Below, one piece after another: positions 43,071 to 51,258 of a stretch of DNA of 64,000 bases (position 1 is its first letter; every line of letters begins with the position of its first letter). The translations under genes and the position numbers were made by a program. This DNA comes from Paraburkholderia nodosa DSM 21604 (GTDB lineage Bacteria; Pseudomonadota; Gammaproteobacteria; Burkholderiales; Burkholderiaceae): contig NZ_JAFA01000026.1 in assembly GCF_000519185.1 (NCBI RefSeq), positions 18,734 to 82,733 on the forward strand, written 5' to 3'. The notes beneath the pieces are model-generated. The model did no database searches and had not been told where the DNA came from. It saw only the letters and a list, made by a program, of their open reading frames with translations.

Positions 43071-44510
43071 TCAGATGCCGACCTGGCTGACGAACTTCGG
43101 CTGCAGGTAGGCGTCGAGCCCTTCGCTGCCGCCCTCGCTGCCGTAGCCGCTGTCCTTCCAGCCGCCAAACGGTGTTTCGGGCGCGGCGAGGCCGAAGTGG
43201 TTGATCGACACCATGCCGGATTCGAGATCGTCGGCGAGTCGCGTGGCCGTTGCGATCGAGCGCGTGAAGGCGAACGCGGCGAGGCCATACGGTAGCGCGT
43301 TGGCACGCGCGATCACCTCGTCGAGCGTCTCGAAGCGCAGGACAGCCGCGATCGGGCCGAACGGTTCGTCGTGCATCACGCGTGCGTGGTCGGGCAGGTC
43401 GGTGAGCACGGTTGGCTGGAAGTAGAAGCCTTCGCTGCCGGCGATGCGCTCGCCACCTGTGCGCACCGTCGCGCCGCATTCGCGCGCGTCGGCGACGAAG
43501 GCCGCCATGGCGTCCACGCGGCGCGCGTGGGCGAGCGGCCCCATTTGCGTGCCCGCGTCAGTGCCCGCGCCGACCACGAGGCGCGCGCTCTGGTTCGCGA
43601 ACGCGTCGAGGAACGCGTCGTAGACACCCGCCTGCACGAAAAAGCGCGTGGGCGAGGCGCAGACCTGGCCCGCGTTGCGGAACTTGAGCCCGGCGCCGAG
43701 CGCCGCCGCGGTGGCCACGTCGGCGTCATCGCAGACGATGAACGGCGCGTGGCCGCCCAGCTCCAGCGTGCAGCGCTTCAAATGCTGCGCCGCCAGCGCG
43801 CCCAGTGCGCGGCCCACGGGCACCGAACCTGTGAACGACACCTTGCGGATCACGTCGGACTGGATCAGATACGACGACACTTCAGCGGGAACACCGAACA
43901 GAAGGTTCAGCACGCCATCGGGAACGCCCGCGTCCTGGAACGCGCGGCACATTTCGATACAGGACGACGGTGTTTCCTCCGGCCCCTTCGCGATGATCGA
44001 GCAGCCGGCCGCCAGCGCGCCCGCGATCTTGCGTACGAGCTGCGAAACCGGGAAGTTCCACGGGCTGAACGCCGCCACCGGGCCGACCGGCTCGCGCAGC
44101 ACGATCTGGCGCGCGCCACGCTGGCGCGGCGGAATCAGCCGGCCATAGGCGCGCCGGCCTTCTTCCGCGTACCAGTCGACGTGATCGCCCGCGCCGCCCG
44201 CTTCCATACGAGCCTCGGCCAACGGCTTGCCCTGCTCCTTCGTGATGAGTTGCGCGATCGTTTCCGCGCGCTCACGCAGCAGATCCGCCGCGCGGACGAG
44301 AATTTTGGCGCGCTCGTAAGCGGATGTCTTGCGCCACACCTCGAAGCCGCGCTGTGCCGCCGCCAGCGCGAGCGTCATGTCCTGCTCGCTGGCGAGCGTG
44401 AGCTCGCCGAGCGCAGCGCCCGTCGCGGGATCGCGCACCGTCGCGCGTTGCGCGTGCGTCCCGGCGCGCCATGCGCCGTCGATCAGCAAGGGAGTTTCAA
44501 ATGTCGTCAT
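43071..44510 (-). CDS. NAD(P)-dependent aldehyde dehydrogenase (succinate-semialdehyde type)
   Basis: This 479-residue enzyme has the catalytic Cys in NAGQVCASPTRFF, the general base Glu in LELGGHAPFIV and the cofactor motif FTGSVPVGR. The N-terminal and middle regions (ITKEQGKPLAEARMEA, FSPWNFPVSQLVRKIAGAL) fit the succinate/glutarate-semialdehyde dehydrogenase group. It is divergent from the cupin gene across 278 bases containing a palindrome, and heads the aldehyde dehydrogenase, GMC, MFS unit. Confidence 0.92.
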   Translation of the reverse strand: MTTFETPLLIDGAWRAGTHAQRATVRDPATGAALGELTLASEQDMTLALAAAQRGFEVWRKTSAYERAKILVRAADLLRERAETIAQLITKEQGKPLAEARMEAGGAGDHVDWYAEEGRRAYGRLIPPRQRGARQIVLREPVGPVAAFSPWNFPVSQLVRKIAGALAAGCSIIAKGPEETPSSCIEMCRAFQDAGVPDGVLNLLFGVPAEVSSYLIQSDVIRKVSFTGSVPVGRALGALAAQHLKRCTLELGGHAPFIVCDDADVATAAALGAGLKFRNAGQVCASPTRFFVQAGVYDAFLDAFANQSARLVVGAGTDAGTQMGPLAHARRVDAMAAFVADARECGATVRTGGERIAGSEGFYFQPTVLTDLPDHARVMHDEPFGPIAAVLRFETLDEVIARANALPYGLAAFAFTRSIATATRLADDLESGMVSINHFGLAAPETPFGGWKDSGYGSEGGSEGLDAYLQPKFVSQVGI

Positions 44511-44561
44511 GTTGCGTCCTATGTCTGCCGGGCGTCTTTCGTTGCCCTTTCATGTTTTTCT

Positions 44562-44581
44562 AAAAGAAACGACGTTCTTTT
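44562..44581. promoter_or_regulatory. Palindrome in the divergent promoter of the catabolic island
   Basis: AAAAGAA (44562-44568) and TTCTTTT (44575-44581) form an inverted repeat with a six-base spacer. A second GTTCTTTT copy lies at 44719-44726, upstream of the cupin gene. These shared elements between two divergent units suggest an operator, most simply for the IclR protein at 46955. Confidence 0.55.
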
Positions 44582-44788
44582 CACCGACACATCGTAGAGG
44601 CACGTTTCAAGCAATGTCAAGCACTTGTCGCCAGGTGTAAATCCCAACATCCTTTGCGACACACGAGCCTTGACTGCCCCGTCAAACGGGAACTAGGATT
44701 CTCCCCATCGAAAACTTGTTCTTTTAATCGAAACCACGGCGCGCACCGGTCCGGCCAGCGCCGCGCCACTTGCGGGAGACACCCTTCG

Positions 44789-45190
44789 ATGAACTATCAG
44801 GACCTGCTTCACAACTGGAACGACCTGCCGCGCGAAGTGGTGCGCAAGGGCGTGGAACGCGTCGGCTTTCGCGGCGACGACGTGATGTGCGTGATGAACT
44901 GGCTCACGCCCGGCATGCAGGTGTTCCCGCACAGCCACACGTTCGAGCAGCTCGTCATCATCGTGCAGGGCCGCGTGCGCTTTCATCTGGACGACGACGT
45001 GATCGAAGGCGGTCCCGGCACGATGATCCGCATTCCGCCGCACGTGGTGCACTACGCGGAGCCGATCGGCGACGAGGTCGTGCTCAACCTCGACGTGTTC
45101 GCGCCGCTGCGCGAGGACTATCGCCATCTGGTCGAGTACCAGGCGGGCGAATTCGCGGCGAAGGACGCAGCGGCCGGAGCCGCCGCGTGA
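44789..45190 (+). CDS. Cupin-domain protein
   Basis: This 133-residue small beta-barrel has cupin motif 1 as PHSHTFEQLVIIVQGRVRF (two His and a Glu, metal ligands) and motif 2 as MIRIPPHVVHYAEPI. Such proteins act as isomerases, dioxygenases or sensors. The substrate here is unknown. The ATG at 44789 follows GGGAGA and is the first gene of the plus-strand unit. Its stop overlaps the aldolase start. Confidence 0.88.
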   Translation: MNYQDLLHNWNDLPREVVRKGVERVGFRGDDVMCVMNWLTPGMQVFPHSHTFEQLVIIVQGRVRFHLDDDVIEGGPGTMIRIPPHVVHYAEPIGDEVVLNLDVFAPLREDYRHLVEYQAGEFAAKDAAAGAAA

Positions 45191-45963
45191 GCCCGCAGAT
45201 GAGCCCGCAAAGCTTTCGCAGCCGCCTGCGCTCGGGCACGACGCTCGTCAGCTCGTTCATCAAGACCGGCCACTATCAGCCTGTGGAAGTGGCGGGCGCG
45301 GCGGGCCTCGACGCCGTCGTGATCGATGCGGAGCACGCCGCGTTCAGCGCGGGCGATCTCGACGCCTGCCTGATGGCTTGCCGCGCGGCCGGCGTGGCGG
45401 GTCTCGTGCGCGTACCCGACACGCGTCCTGCCACGTTGCTGCAAGTGCTCGACATGGGCGCCGAAGGCGTGCTCGTGCCGCACGTGCGCAGCGCCGCGCA
45501 GGCCGCAGAGATCGTTGCCTGCACACGCTATGCGAAGGGGGTGCGCGGCTTCTCGAACTCGGCGCGCGCGGGCGACTATGGCGTGGTGCCGATGCGCGAG
45601 CACATCGCCCAGCAGGACGAAGCCGTGAGCGTGATCTGCCAGATCGAGGACGAGGATGCGCTCGCGCATCTCGCCGCGATCGCCGGCGTGGACGGCGTGG
45701 ATTGCCTCTTTGTCGGCCGCGCCGACCTCTCGGTCTCGCTGCGCACCTTCGATATCGACGACCCCGTCGTGTCCCGCGCCACGCGCGCCGCGCTCGACGC
45801 GGCCGTCGACGCCGGCAAGGCCGGCGGAATCTTCCTCGGCGAAACGGCGAGCGTGCCCGCGTGGCGCGCCGCCGGCGCCTCGTTCTTCGTCGTCGGCTCG
45901 GATCAGTCCATGATGCGCGCCGGCTGGCGTCAGGCCGCGCAGCACGTGCGCGCCGCCACCTGA
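45187..45963 (+). CDS. HpcH/HpaI-family aldolase
   Basis: This 258-residue class II pyruvate aldolase has the metal/substrate region VVIDAEHAAFS, the glycine loop MGAEGVLVPHVRSA and the final FVGRADLSVSLR. Family members split 4-hydroxy-2-oxo acids into pyruvate or oxaloacetate and an aldehyde. This would fit the last steps of a sugar-acid or aromatic path. The start is either the GTG at 45187, overlapping the cupin stop as GTGA, or the ATG at 45199. Confidence 0.9.
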   Translation: MSPQMSPQSFRSRLRSGTTLVSSFIKTGHYQPVEVAGAAGLDAVVIDAEHAAFSAGDLDACLMACRAAGVAGLVRVPDTRPATLLQVLDMGAEGVLVPHVRSAAQAAEIVACTRYAKGVRGFSNSARAGDYGVVPMREHIAQQDEAVSVICQIEDEDALAHLAAIAGVDGVDCLFVGRADLSVSLRTFDIDDPVVSRATRAALDAAVDAGKAGGIFLGETASVPAWRAAGASFFVVGSDQSMMRAGWRQAAQHVRAAT

Positions 45964-45983
45964 ATCAACGCAAAGGAATTGCC

Positions 45984-46922
45984 ATGAGCGACACCATTCT
46001 CGAACACGACAACGACACCGCCGAACAGGACGCGCAGATCGACCGCCTCATGCAGGGGGCGATCGACCTGCATTGCCATAGCGGCCCTTCCGTGATGGCG
46101 CGCTATCTCGACCACATCGAGGCGATTCGCGAAGCCTCTGCGGCGGGCCTGAAAGCCGTGCTGCTGAAGGACCACTACTACTCGTGCACGCCGGTCTCGT
46201 ACCTGCTCAACAAGCACTTCGCCGATTCGGGCGTGCAGGTGCTCTCGGGCGTGCCGCTGAACAATGCGGTGGGCGGCCTGAACGTGCATGCCGTCGAGCA
46301 CGGCCTGAAACTCGGCGCGAATCTCGTCTGGATGCCGACGTTCTCCTCGAAGAACCACATCGCGCACCATCACCAGGACAAGCAGTTCGACCAGAAATTT
46401 CCGCAGACGACACAGCGCATGCTGCAGCCGATCCCGCTGACCGTGCTTGACGACGACGGCCAGCTCAAGGACGAAGTGCTCGCGATTCTCGACCTGGTCG
46501 CCGAGGCGGACGTGGTGCTCTCGGGCGGCCACCTCAACATCTCGGAGATCTTTCCGCTCTTCGAGGAAGCGCGCAAACGCGGCGTGAAGCGCCTGCTCGT
46601 GAACCACCCGACCTACGTGGTCGACGCGACGCTCGACCATATGCGCCAGCTCGCGAGCGAAGGTGTGTTCATGGAGCACTCGATGTGCATGTGGGTGCCG
46701 GGCTCCAAGTTCAAGTTCTACGACCCCGAATTCCTCGGCCAGGTGATCGAGGCGGGCACGGTCGATCTGACGATTCTCGGCTCGGATCTCGGCCAGAAGG
46801 GCAACCCGACCATCGGCGACGGATTCCGCAGTGTGATCCGCACGGCGCTCGACATCGGGTACAGCGACGCAGACATCCGTAAAATGACGTCGGGCAATGC
46901 CGCCCGGCTGATGGGTCTCTGA
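45984..46922 (+). CDS. DUF6282-family putative metal-dependent hydrolase
   Basis: This 312-residue protein has an amidohydrolase-like metal motif AIDLHCHSGPSVMAR near residue 27. It continues VLLKDHYYSCTP, NNAVGGLNVHAVEHGLKLGA and VWMPTF, matching the DUF6282 pattern, and ends with LTILGSDLGQKGNP. No reaction is established for this family that I can name. Lying between an aldolase and an IclR gene, it may hydrolyse a lactone or cyclic intermediate. Confidence 0.85.
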   Translation: MSDTILEHDNDTAEQDAQIDRLMQGAIDLHCHSGPSVMARYLDHIEAIREASAAGLKAVLLKDHYYSCTPVSYLLNKHFADSGVQVLSGVPLNNAVGGLNVHAVEHGLKLGANLVWMPTFSSKNHIAHHHQDKQFDQKFPQTTQRMLQPIPLTVLDDDGQLKDEVLAILDLVAEADVVLSGGHLNISEIFPLFEEARKRGVKRLLVNHPTYVVDATLDHMRQLASEGVFMEHSMCMWVPGSKFKFYDPEFLGQVIEAGTVDLTILGSDLGQKGNPTIGDGFRSVIRTALDIGYSDADIRKMTSGNAARLMGL

Positions 46923-46954
46923 ACCGCGCCGGGCCACAACCGGAGAACGAGTCA

Positions 46955-47791
46955 ATGGCAACGCAAAAGGCGCGCATTCAGGAGACGGGCGAAGGACCGG
47001 CCGTACTGGAATCGGTGGAGATCGTGTTCAGGCTGCTCGACGAGATGTCGTCGGCGCGGCGCCCGATGGGCGTGACCGAACTCGCGCAGATCATCGAGGA
47101 GCCCAAGCCCCGCGTGTACCGCCACCTCGCTTCGCTGCGCCAGTTGGGCGTGGTGGAGCAGGACCCGGTCAGCGAGAAGTACCGGCTCGGTGCGCGTCTC
47201 GTGATCTATGGCGCGGCGGCGAGCGAGCAGTTCGACCTGCGCACGCTCGCCGACCCGTACCTCACGCAGATCCGCGATGCGACGGGCCAGACCGCCCTGC
47301 TCTCAGTCGCGACCAACGACACGGCGCTGGTGGTCGCGACGGTCGAGTCGAAGGCGAATGTCTGCATCTCCGTGAAGCCGGGCAATCGCGTACAGCCGTA
47401 TTGCTCGGCGCAAGGCCGTATCGTGCTCGCCTTCGCCGACGAAGCCAGCCAGCAACGCGTGATGCGCCGCAAGATGTTGCCGCTCACGCCGCACACGATG
47501 ACCGATCCCGCCGAACTCGCGGCACGCCTGAAGCTCATTCGCGCGCGCCTCTACGACGACGCGGACGGTGAAGTGACGGTGGGCATCAACGCACTGTGCT
47601 GCCCGATCTTCGGCCACAACAACGTGGTGCTCGGCACGATCGGCGTAGTCGGGTCTAGCGGCGAAGTGGTCTCGCCGCCGGACCCGGCCATGCTCAAGCA
47701 CGTGCAGACCGCCGCCGCCGCATTGAGCGCGCGGCTCAACGGCGACGCGTACGAGCACACGCTCGCGGCGCATCGCAAGAAACCGACCTGA
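46955..47791 (+). CDS. IclR-family transcriptional regulator
   Basis: This 278-residue regulator has a winged helix at about residues 22-75 (VTELAQIIEEPKPRVYRHLAS). The effector domain shows VATVESKANVCISVKPGNRV and the conserved VGINALCCPIFGHN. It lies within the plus-strand unit, in line with the aldolase and hydrolase genes, which is unusual for a local regulator. It probably controls the divergent promoter at 44511-44788. Confidence 0.92.
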   Translation: MATQKARIQETGEGPAVLESVEIVFRLLDEMSSARRPMGVTELAQIIEEPKPRVYRHLASLRQLGVVEQDPVSEKYRLGARLVIYGAAASEQFDLRTLADPYLTQIRDATGQTALLSVATNDTALVVATVESKANVCISVKPGNRVQPYCSAQGRIVLAFADEASQQRVMRRKMLPLTPHTMTDPAELAARLKLIRARLYDDADGEVTVGINALCCPIFGHNNVVLGTIGVVGSSGEVVSPPDPAMLKHVQTAAAALSARLNGDAYEHTLAAHRKKPT

Positions 47792-47799
47792 ACGAACGC

Positions 47800-48855
47800 A
47801 TGACAATGAACCGACTGGAGAGCCGCGTTGGCGCGCTCACCCTCAAAAACCCCGTCATCTGCGGCGCGGGCGAACACACGATGACGGGCGACGCAATCCG
47901 CGCGGCGCTGCGCCAGGGCGTGGGCGCCGTGGTCGCCAAATCGACCAACGAATCCCAGGCCGCAAAAGATCAGCTCGATCGAACCGACTACGCGCTGCTG
48001 GACAACCACTGGAATCCAGTGCCATGGCACGAGGCGCGCTCGCAGGACGCAACGCTCTTTTGCCGCTCGGGCCTGTTGCAGCGCGGCTTTGAAGGCTGGA
48101 TCGACGAGCTGGCCGCGCTGGACAAGGACGCGCGAGCGAGCGACAGCTACGTGATCGCGAGCCTCATCCTCAGCGATCTCGAGCAATGCGCGCAGTACGC
48201 TTCGCAGATCGAACAGGCCGGCCTGCGCGTTCTCGAAGTGAATATCGGCGCGCCGCACGGCGAGGAAGCGGCGCAAGGCGCGATTCGCCTCGAACGCGAC
48301 GCCGAGCGCATCACGCGCATCGTCGCGCGGCTGCGCGCAAGCACGACGCTCCCGCTGTGGATCAAGCTCACGGGCCAGAGCGAGGACGTGGCCGGCATCG
48401 CGGCCGCTGCAAAGGCAGGCGGCGCCGACGCCGTGATCCTGATGGGTCGCTTCATGGGCTTTCTGCCCGATCTCGACACGCAGCGCCCCGTGCTCGGCAC
48501 GAATGCGGCTGTCGGCGGCGGCTGGGCGCTGCCGCTCACGGCACGCTGGATCTCGCTCGCGCGCCGCCGGGTGGGCGCGGATTTTCCGCTGCTCGCGACC
48601 AACGGCGCGCGCAACGGGCTCGATGTCGCGCGCTTCCTGCTTGCAGGCGCCTGCGCGACCGAAATGACGTCTGCCGTGCTCACGCGCGGCTATGCGGCGC
48701 TCGGCGACGCCATCGCGGAACTCGACGACTATCTGCGTGCGCGCGGCCAATCCGTTGCCGACGTGCTGGGCCTCGCCGCGGACCGCGTGGAGACCTATCA
48801 GCAACAGGCGAGCCGGCCCGGTCACTGGACGCAGTTCGCCCCCGCCACCGAATAA
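47800..48855 (+). CDS. Dihydroorotate-dehydrogenase-like flavin barrel protein
   Basis: This 351-residue (beta/alpha)8 protein opens TLKNPVICGAGEHTM and shows VLEVNIGAPHGEE, LPLWIKLTGQSEDVAGIA, and phosphate-binding strands near the C-terminus (LLATNGARNGLDVARFLLAG). These resemble the class 1 DHOD/dihydropyrimidine dehydrogenase barrel that binds FMN. It is unlikely to serve pyrimidine synthesis, because it lies in a catabolic unit. It probably reduces or oxidises an unknown ring compound. Confidence 0.8.
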   Translation: MTMNRLESRVGALTLKNPVICGAGEHTMTGDAIRAALRQGVGAVVAKSTNESQAAKDQLDRTDYALLDNHWNPVPWHEARSQDATLFCRSGLLQRGFEGWIDELAALDKDARASDSYVIASLILSDLEQCAQYASQIEQAGLRVLEVNIGAPHGEEAAQGAIRLERDAERITRIVARLRASTTLPLWIKLTGQSEDVAGIAAAAKAGGADAVILMGRFMGFLPDLDTQRPVLGTNAAVGGGWALPLTARWISLARRRVGADFPLLATNGARNGLDVARFLLAGACATEMTSAVLTRGYAALGDAIAELDDYLRARGQSVADVLGLAADRVETYQQQASRPGHWTQFAPATE

Positions 48856-48868
48856 GCCCGCAGACTCC

Positions 48869-48900
48869 AAGCCGCAGCGCAACCTCCGAAACTGCGGCTT
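48869..48900 (+). terminator. Likely terminator after the catabolic plus-strand unit
   Basis: AAGCCGCAG (48869-48877) and CTGCGGCTT (48892-48900) form a 9-bp stem with a 14-base loop, followed by TCTTGCAT. It starts 14 bases after the DHOD-like stop. Confidence 0.65.
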
Positions 48901-48953
48901 TCTTGCATAAATATTTCGGATTACAAATTAAATATCCAGTCACGAGGAGACCT

Positions 48954-49988
48954 ATGAAACGCTTCATCGCCCGCGTTGCCTGCCGGGTTGCGCCATTGCT
49001 CGCGCTGCCGTTCCTTTCCTCGCACGCGCACGCGCAGTCGTCTGTCACGATGTACGGCATGGTCGACACGTTCGTGCAGTATGTCAACACGGGCAACGGC
49101 TATACGGCAGCGATGAACAGCAGCGGGCAATATGGCTCGCGCATCGGCTTTCGCGGATCCGAGGACATCGGCGGCGGCAACAAGATCGACTTCGTTCTGG
49201 AAAACGGCTTCTATTCGAACGACGGCACGTTCGCGACGGCGGGATCGATATTCAACCGGCAGGCATGGGTTGGCGCGTCGGGTAGTTGGGGCAGCGTGCG
49301 AGCTGGCCGCCAGAACTCGCTGCTGTTTCTCAACGAAGGCCGTCTCGACGCGTTTGGAGGTGCCACACAGGCTTCGGGCATCAACAATCTGAGTGTCTAT
49401 ACGTATCGTACGAGCAATACCGTGGCGTACTTCTCACCAAAGTTTGCAGGCCTTCAGGCTGCTGGTTACATCGGTCTCGGTGATGCAGGCGGGTTCCGTT
49501 CGGGCGGCTCGAACTACCAGTTCGCCGTTACCTACGACGGTCCGGCGATCTCCGCCGTGTACACGATGCAAGGCGTGCGCAACGCCAACGCTACCAGCAC
49601 CGAACGCTCTACCTTCGCGGGCGGCTCGTATGATTTCGGCGCGGCGCGCCTCTATGCCGGCTACGCAGCCGCTTCGTGGGACGACATGAAGATCGACATC
49701 CGCAGCTTCGAGTTCTCCGGGCGCTGGACCTTCTCGCCTTTCGCGTTTCTCGCGCTGGGCTACACGTTCCTGCAGGACCGGATCGGGAGCAACGATGCCG
49801 TCCAGTACAGCGCGATGTTCAACTATGCGTTCTCAAAGCGCACAAGCGTATATGCGGCGCTGTCGTGGCTCGACAATCGTGGCGCGGCACAATATCGTCT
49901 CGCGGGCGCAGCGAACGCAGGTCTTGCGCTCGCTTATCCTGGTGCACCAGTGAGAGGTGCACAGGTTGGTTTGGTGCAAGCTTTCTAG
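48954..49988 (+). CDS. Gram-negative porin, linked to the catabolic island
   Basis: This 344-residue porin has a signal peptide (about residues 1-27, ending SSHAHA, then QSSVTMYGMVD). It ends QAF instead of the HRF of the other two porins, still with a final Phe. It is close to the porin at 29917 along most of its length. A GAGGAGA site precedes the ATG at 48954. It follows the DHOD-like gene after a terminator, so it may have its own promoter, and probably admits the island's substrate. Confidence 0.92.
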   Translation: MKRFIARVACRVAPLLALPFLSSHAHAQSSVTMYGMVDTFVQYVNTGNGYTAAMNSSGQYGSRIGFRGSEDIGGGNKIDFVLENGFYSNDGTFATAGSIFNRQAWVGASGSWGSVRAGRQNSLLFLNEGRLDAFGGATQASGINNLSVYTYRTSNTVAYFSPKFAGLQAAGYIGLGDAGGFRSGGSNYQFAVTYDGPAISAVYTMQGVRNANATSTERSTFAGGSYDFGAARLYAGYAAASWDDMKIDIRSFEFSGRWTFSPFAFLALGYTFLQDRIGSNDAVQYSAMFNYAFSKRTSVYAALSWLDNRGAAQYRLAGAANAGLALAYPGAPVRGAQVGLVQAF

Positions 49989-50158
49989 CCTTACACAACG
50001 CTGACGCGGTCCATGTGTCACACATCGGACCCGTTTGCTCTGCCGGTTTGTCGGGATCCGTTTGCCAACGCGGGTTCGATGCATCTGCCGCACCCCGTGT
50101 TAGAACGAACTTTCACTTTCAGAGATCACTCGCCGCCGCACCTTCCATACCTGTGCCA

Positions 50159-50194
50159 ATAAAAAGGTCCCAGTTCCTCAATAGTTCCTGGGAC
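50159..50194 (-). terminator. Intrinsic terminator of the DUF4392 operon
   Basis: GTCCCAG (50167-50173) and CTGGGAC (50188-50194) form a 7-bp stem with a 14-base loop. On the minus strand it is followed by CCTTTTTATTG. It lies 50 bases beyond the stop of the DUF4392 gene. Confidence 0.65.
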
Positions 50195-50244
50195 TCAACT
50201 GTATGATGCTGAGTGTGAGCTTGAATGGCTTACGCTACCAGAAT

Positions 50245-51255
50245 TTACTTGAACGCGGGTGCGATGATCGTCGAAATCAGCTGCGCAACTGCGAGGTGCG
50301 TTGCCTCCGGGATACCGTCGACGTTGCCGTCGACCACGTTCGCCACGGAATTGATGAGACCGACGTCAACGCCTCGACGCAGCAACGTGGCCTCCATCAA
50401 TGGGGTATGTGCAAGCGATGCCCTCCCGCATCGCGCTGCGTATGCCCCCGCGATTGCGTAACAACCCCAGTTCGAGCATGCGGCAGTGACAAGTACGTCA
50501 GTTCCCGTCACCGCGCCAATGCCGGCGCTGCCGTCGGGGCGCCTGTCACCGAATTTCACGTAACCTTTGACCGCTTCAGCGACGACGCCCATACCGATTT
50601 CGTTGCCGCCATCACCAACCGCAACCGTCGGGACTTTCCGCTCGATGCACTCGTCGAACAGATAGTCGATGCGTGCGCGGCCCATGCCATAGTCGATGCC
50701 TCGCATGCTGCAGTAGATGCCATCGACATTGCGGCCAACACGTTCGGTCGAAAAGAACAGCGCAGGCTTGTACTTCTCGATGAGTTCAGGCGAAACGATT
50801 TTCGCCTGCACGTCATCGACCGGGAAGGCTTCGATACAAACGACAGCGAGACTTCCGTCGTCGCGTGCAATCTTCGCCTGCTCGTATGGCAGGACGGTCA
50901 TCCCTGCTGTGGTGAGAATCGCCGCTGTGGTTTCAATCAGCGTCTCCTCCACGAATGTGATGCACAGCGCGTTCTTCGACAGCGCCAGCGCACGAACGAC
51001 CGCAGCAAGGCCAGCAGGACCGTCGTTCTCGCCAATGGACGGCGAAATCCACGCACGAGACACGGAGCCCGTCGTGACAAATACGTTGGCCTTATCGGGG
51101 ATGCTCAAAAGAGCATCTGCGGCAGCACCGACGAGTGACCCGCCCTGGCGCTCACGCGCAGCGCGGTACAGGTGTTCCACGCCACGTCCACCGAGGTCGA
51201 GGGAGACCAGCGCGTCGAGCCGGTCGTCGATTTGACTGAATTCTTTATTTGCCAT
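50245..51255 (-). CDS. DUF4392 (D-glutamate-cyclase-like) protein, copy A
   Basis: This 336-residue protein shows the core motif AVGDGGNEIGMGVVAEAV, then TDVLVTAACSNWGCYAIAGAY. It also carries STERVGRNVDGIYCSMRG, the ER-G-N--G pattern shared with copy B. In animals this domain forms the C-terminal half of D-glutamate cyclase, which turns D-glutamate into 5-oxoproline; here it stands alone without the DUF1445 half. It is the last gene of the operon, three bases after the PLP enzyme gene. Confidence 0.82.
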   Translation of the reverse strand: MANKEFSQIDDRLDALVSLDLGGRGVEHLYRAARERQGGSLVGAAADALLSIPDKANVFVTTGSVSRAWISPSIGENDGPAGLAAVVRALALSKNALCITFVEETLIETTAAILTTAGMTVLPYEQAKIARDDGSLAVVCIEAFPVDDVQAKIVSPELIEKYKPALFFSTERVGRNVDGIYCSMRGIDYGMGRARIDYLFDECIERKVPTVAVGDGGNEIGMGVVAEAVKGYVKFGDRRPDGSAGIGAVTGTDVLVTAACSNWGCYAIAGAYAARCGRASLAHTPLMEATLLRRGVDVGLINSVANVVDGNVDGIPEATHLAVAQLISTIIAPAFK

Positions 51256-51258
51256 TTT

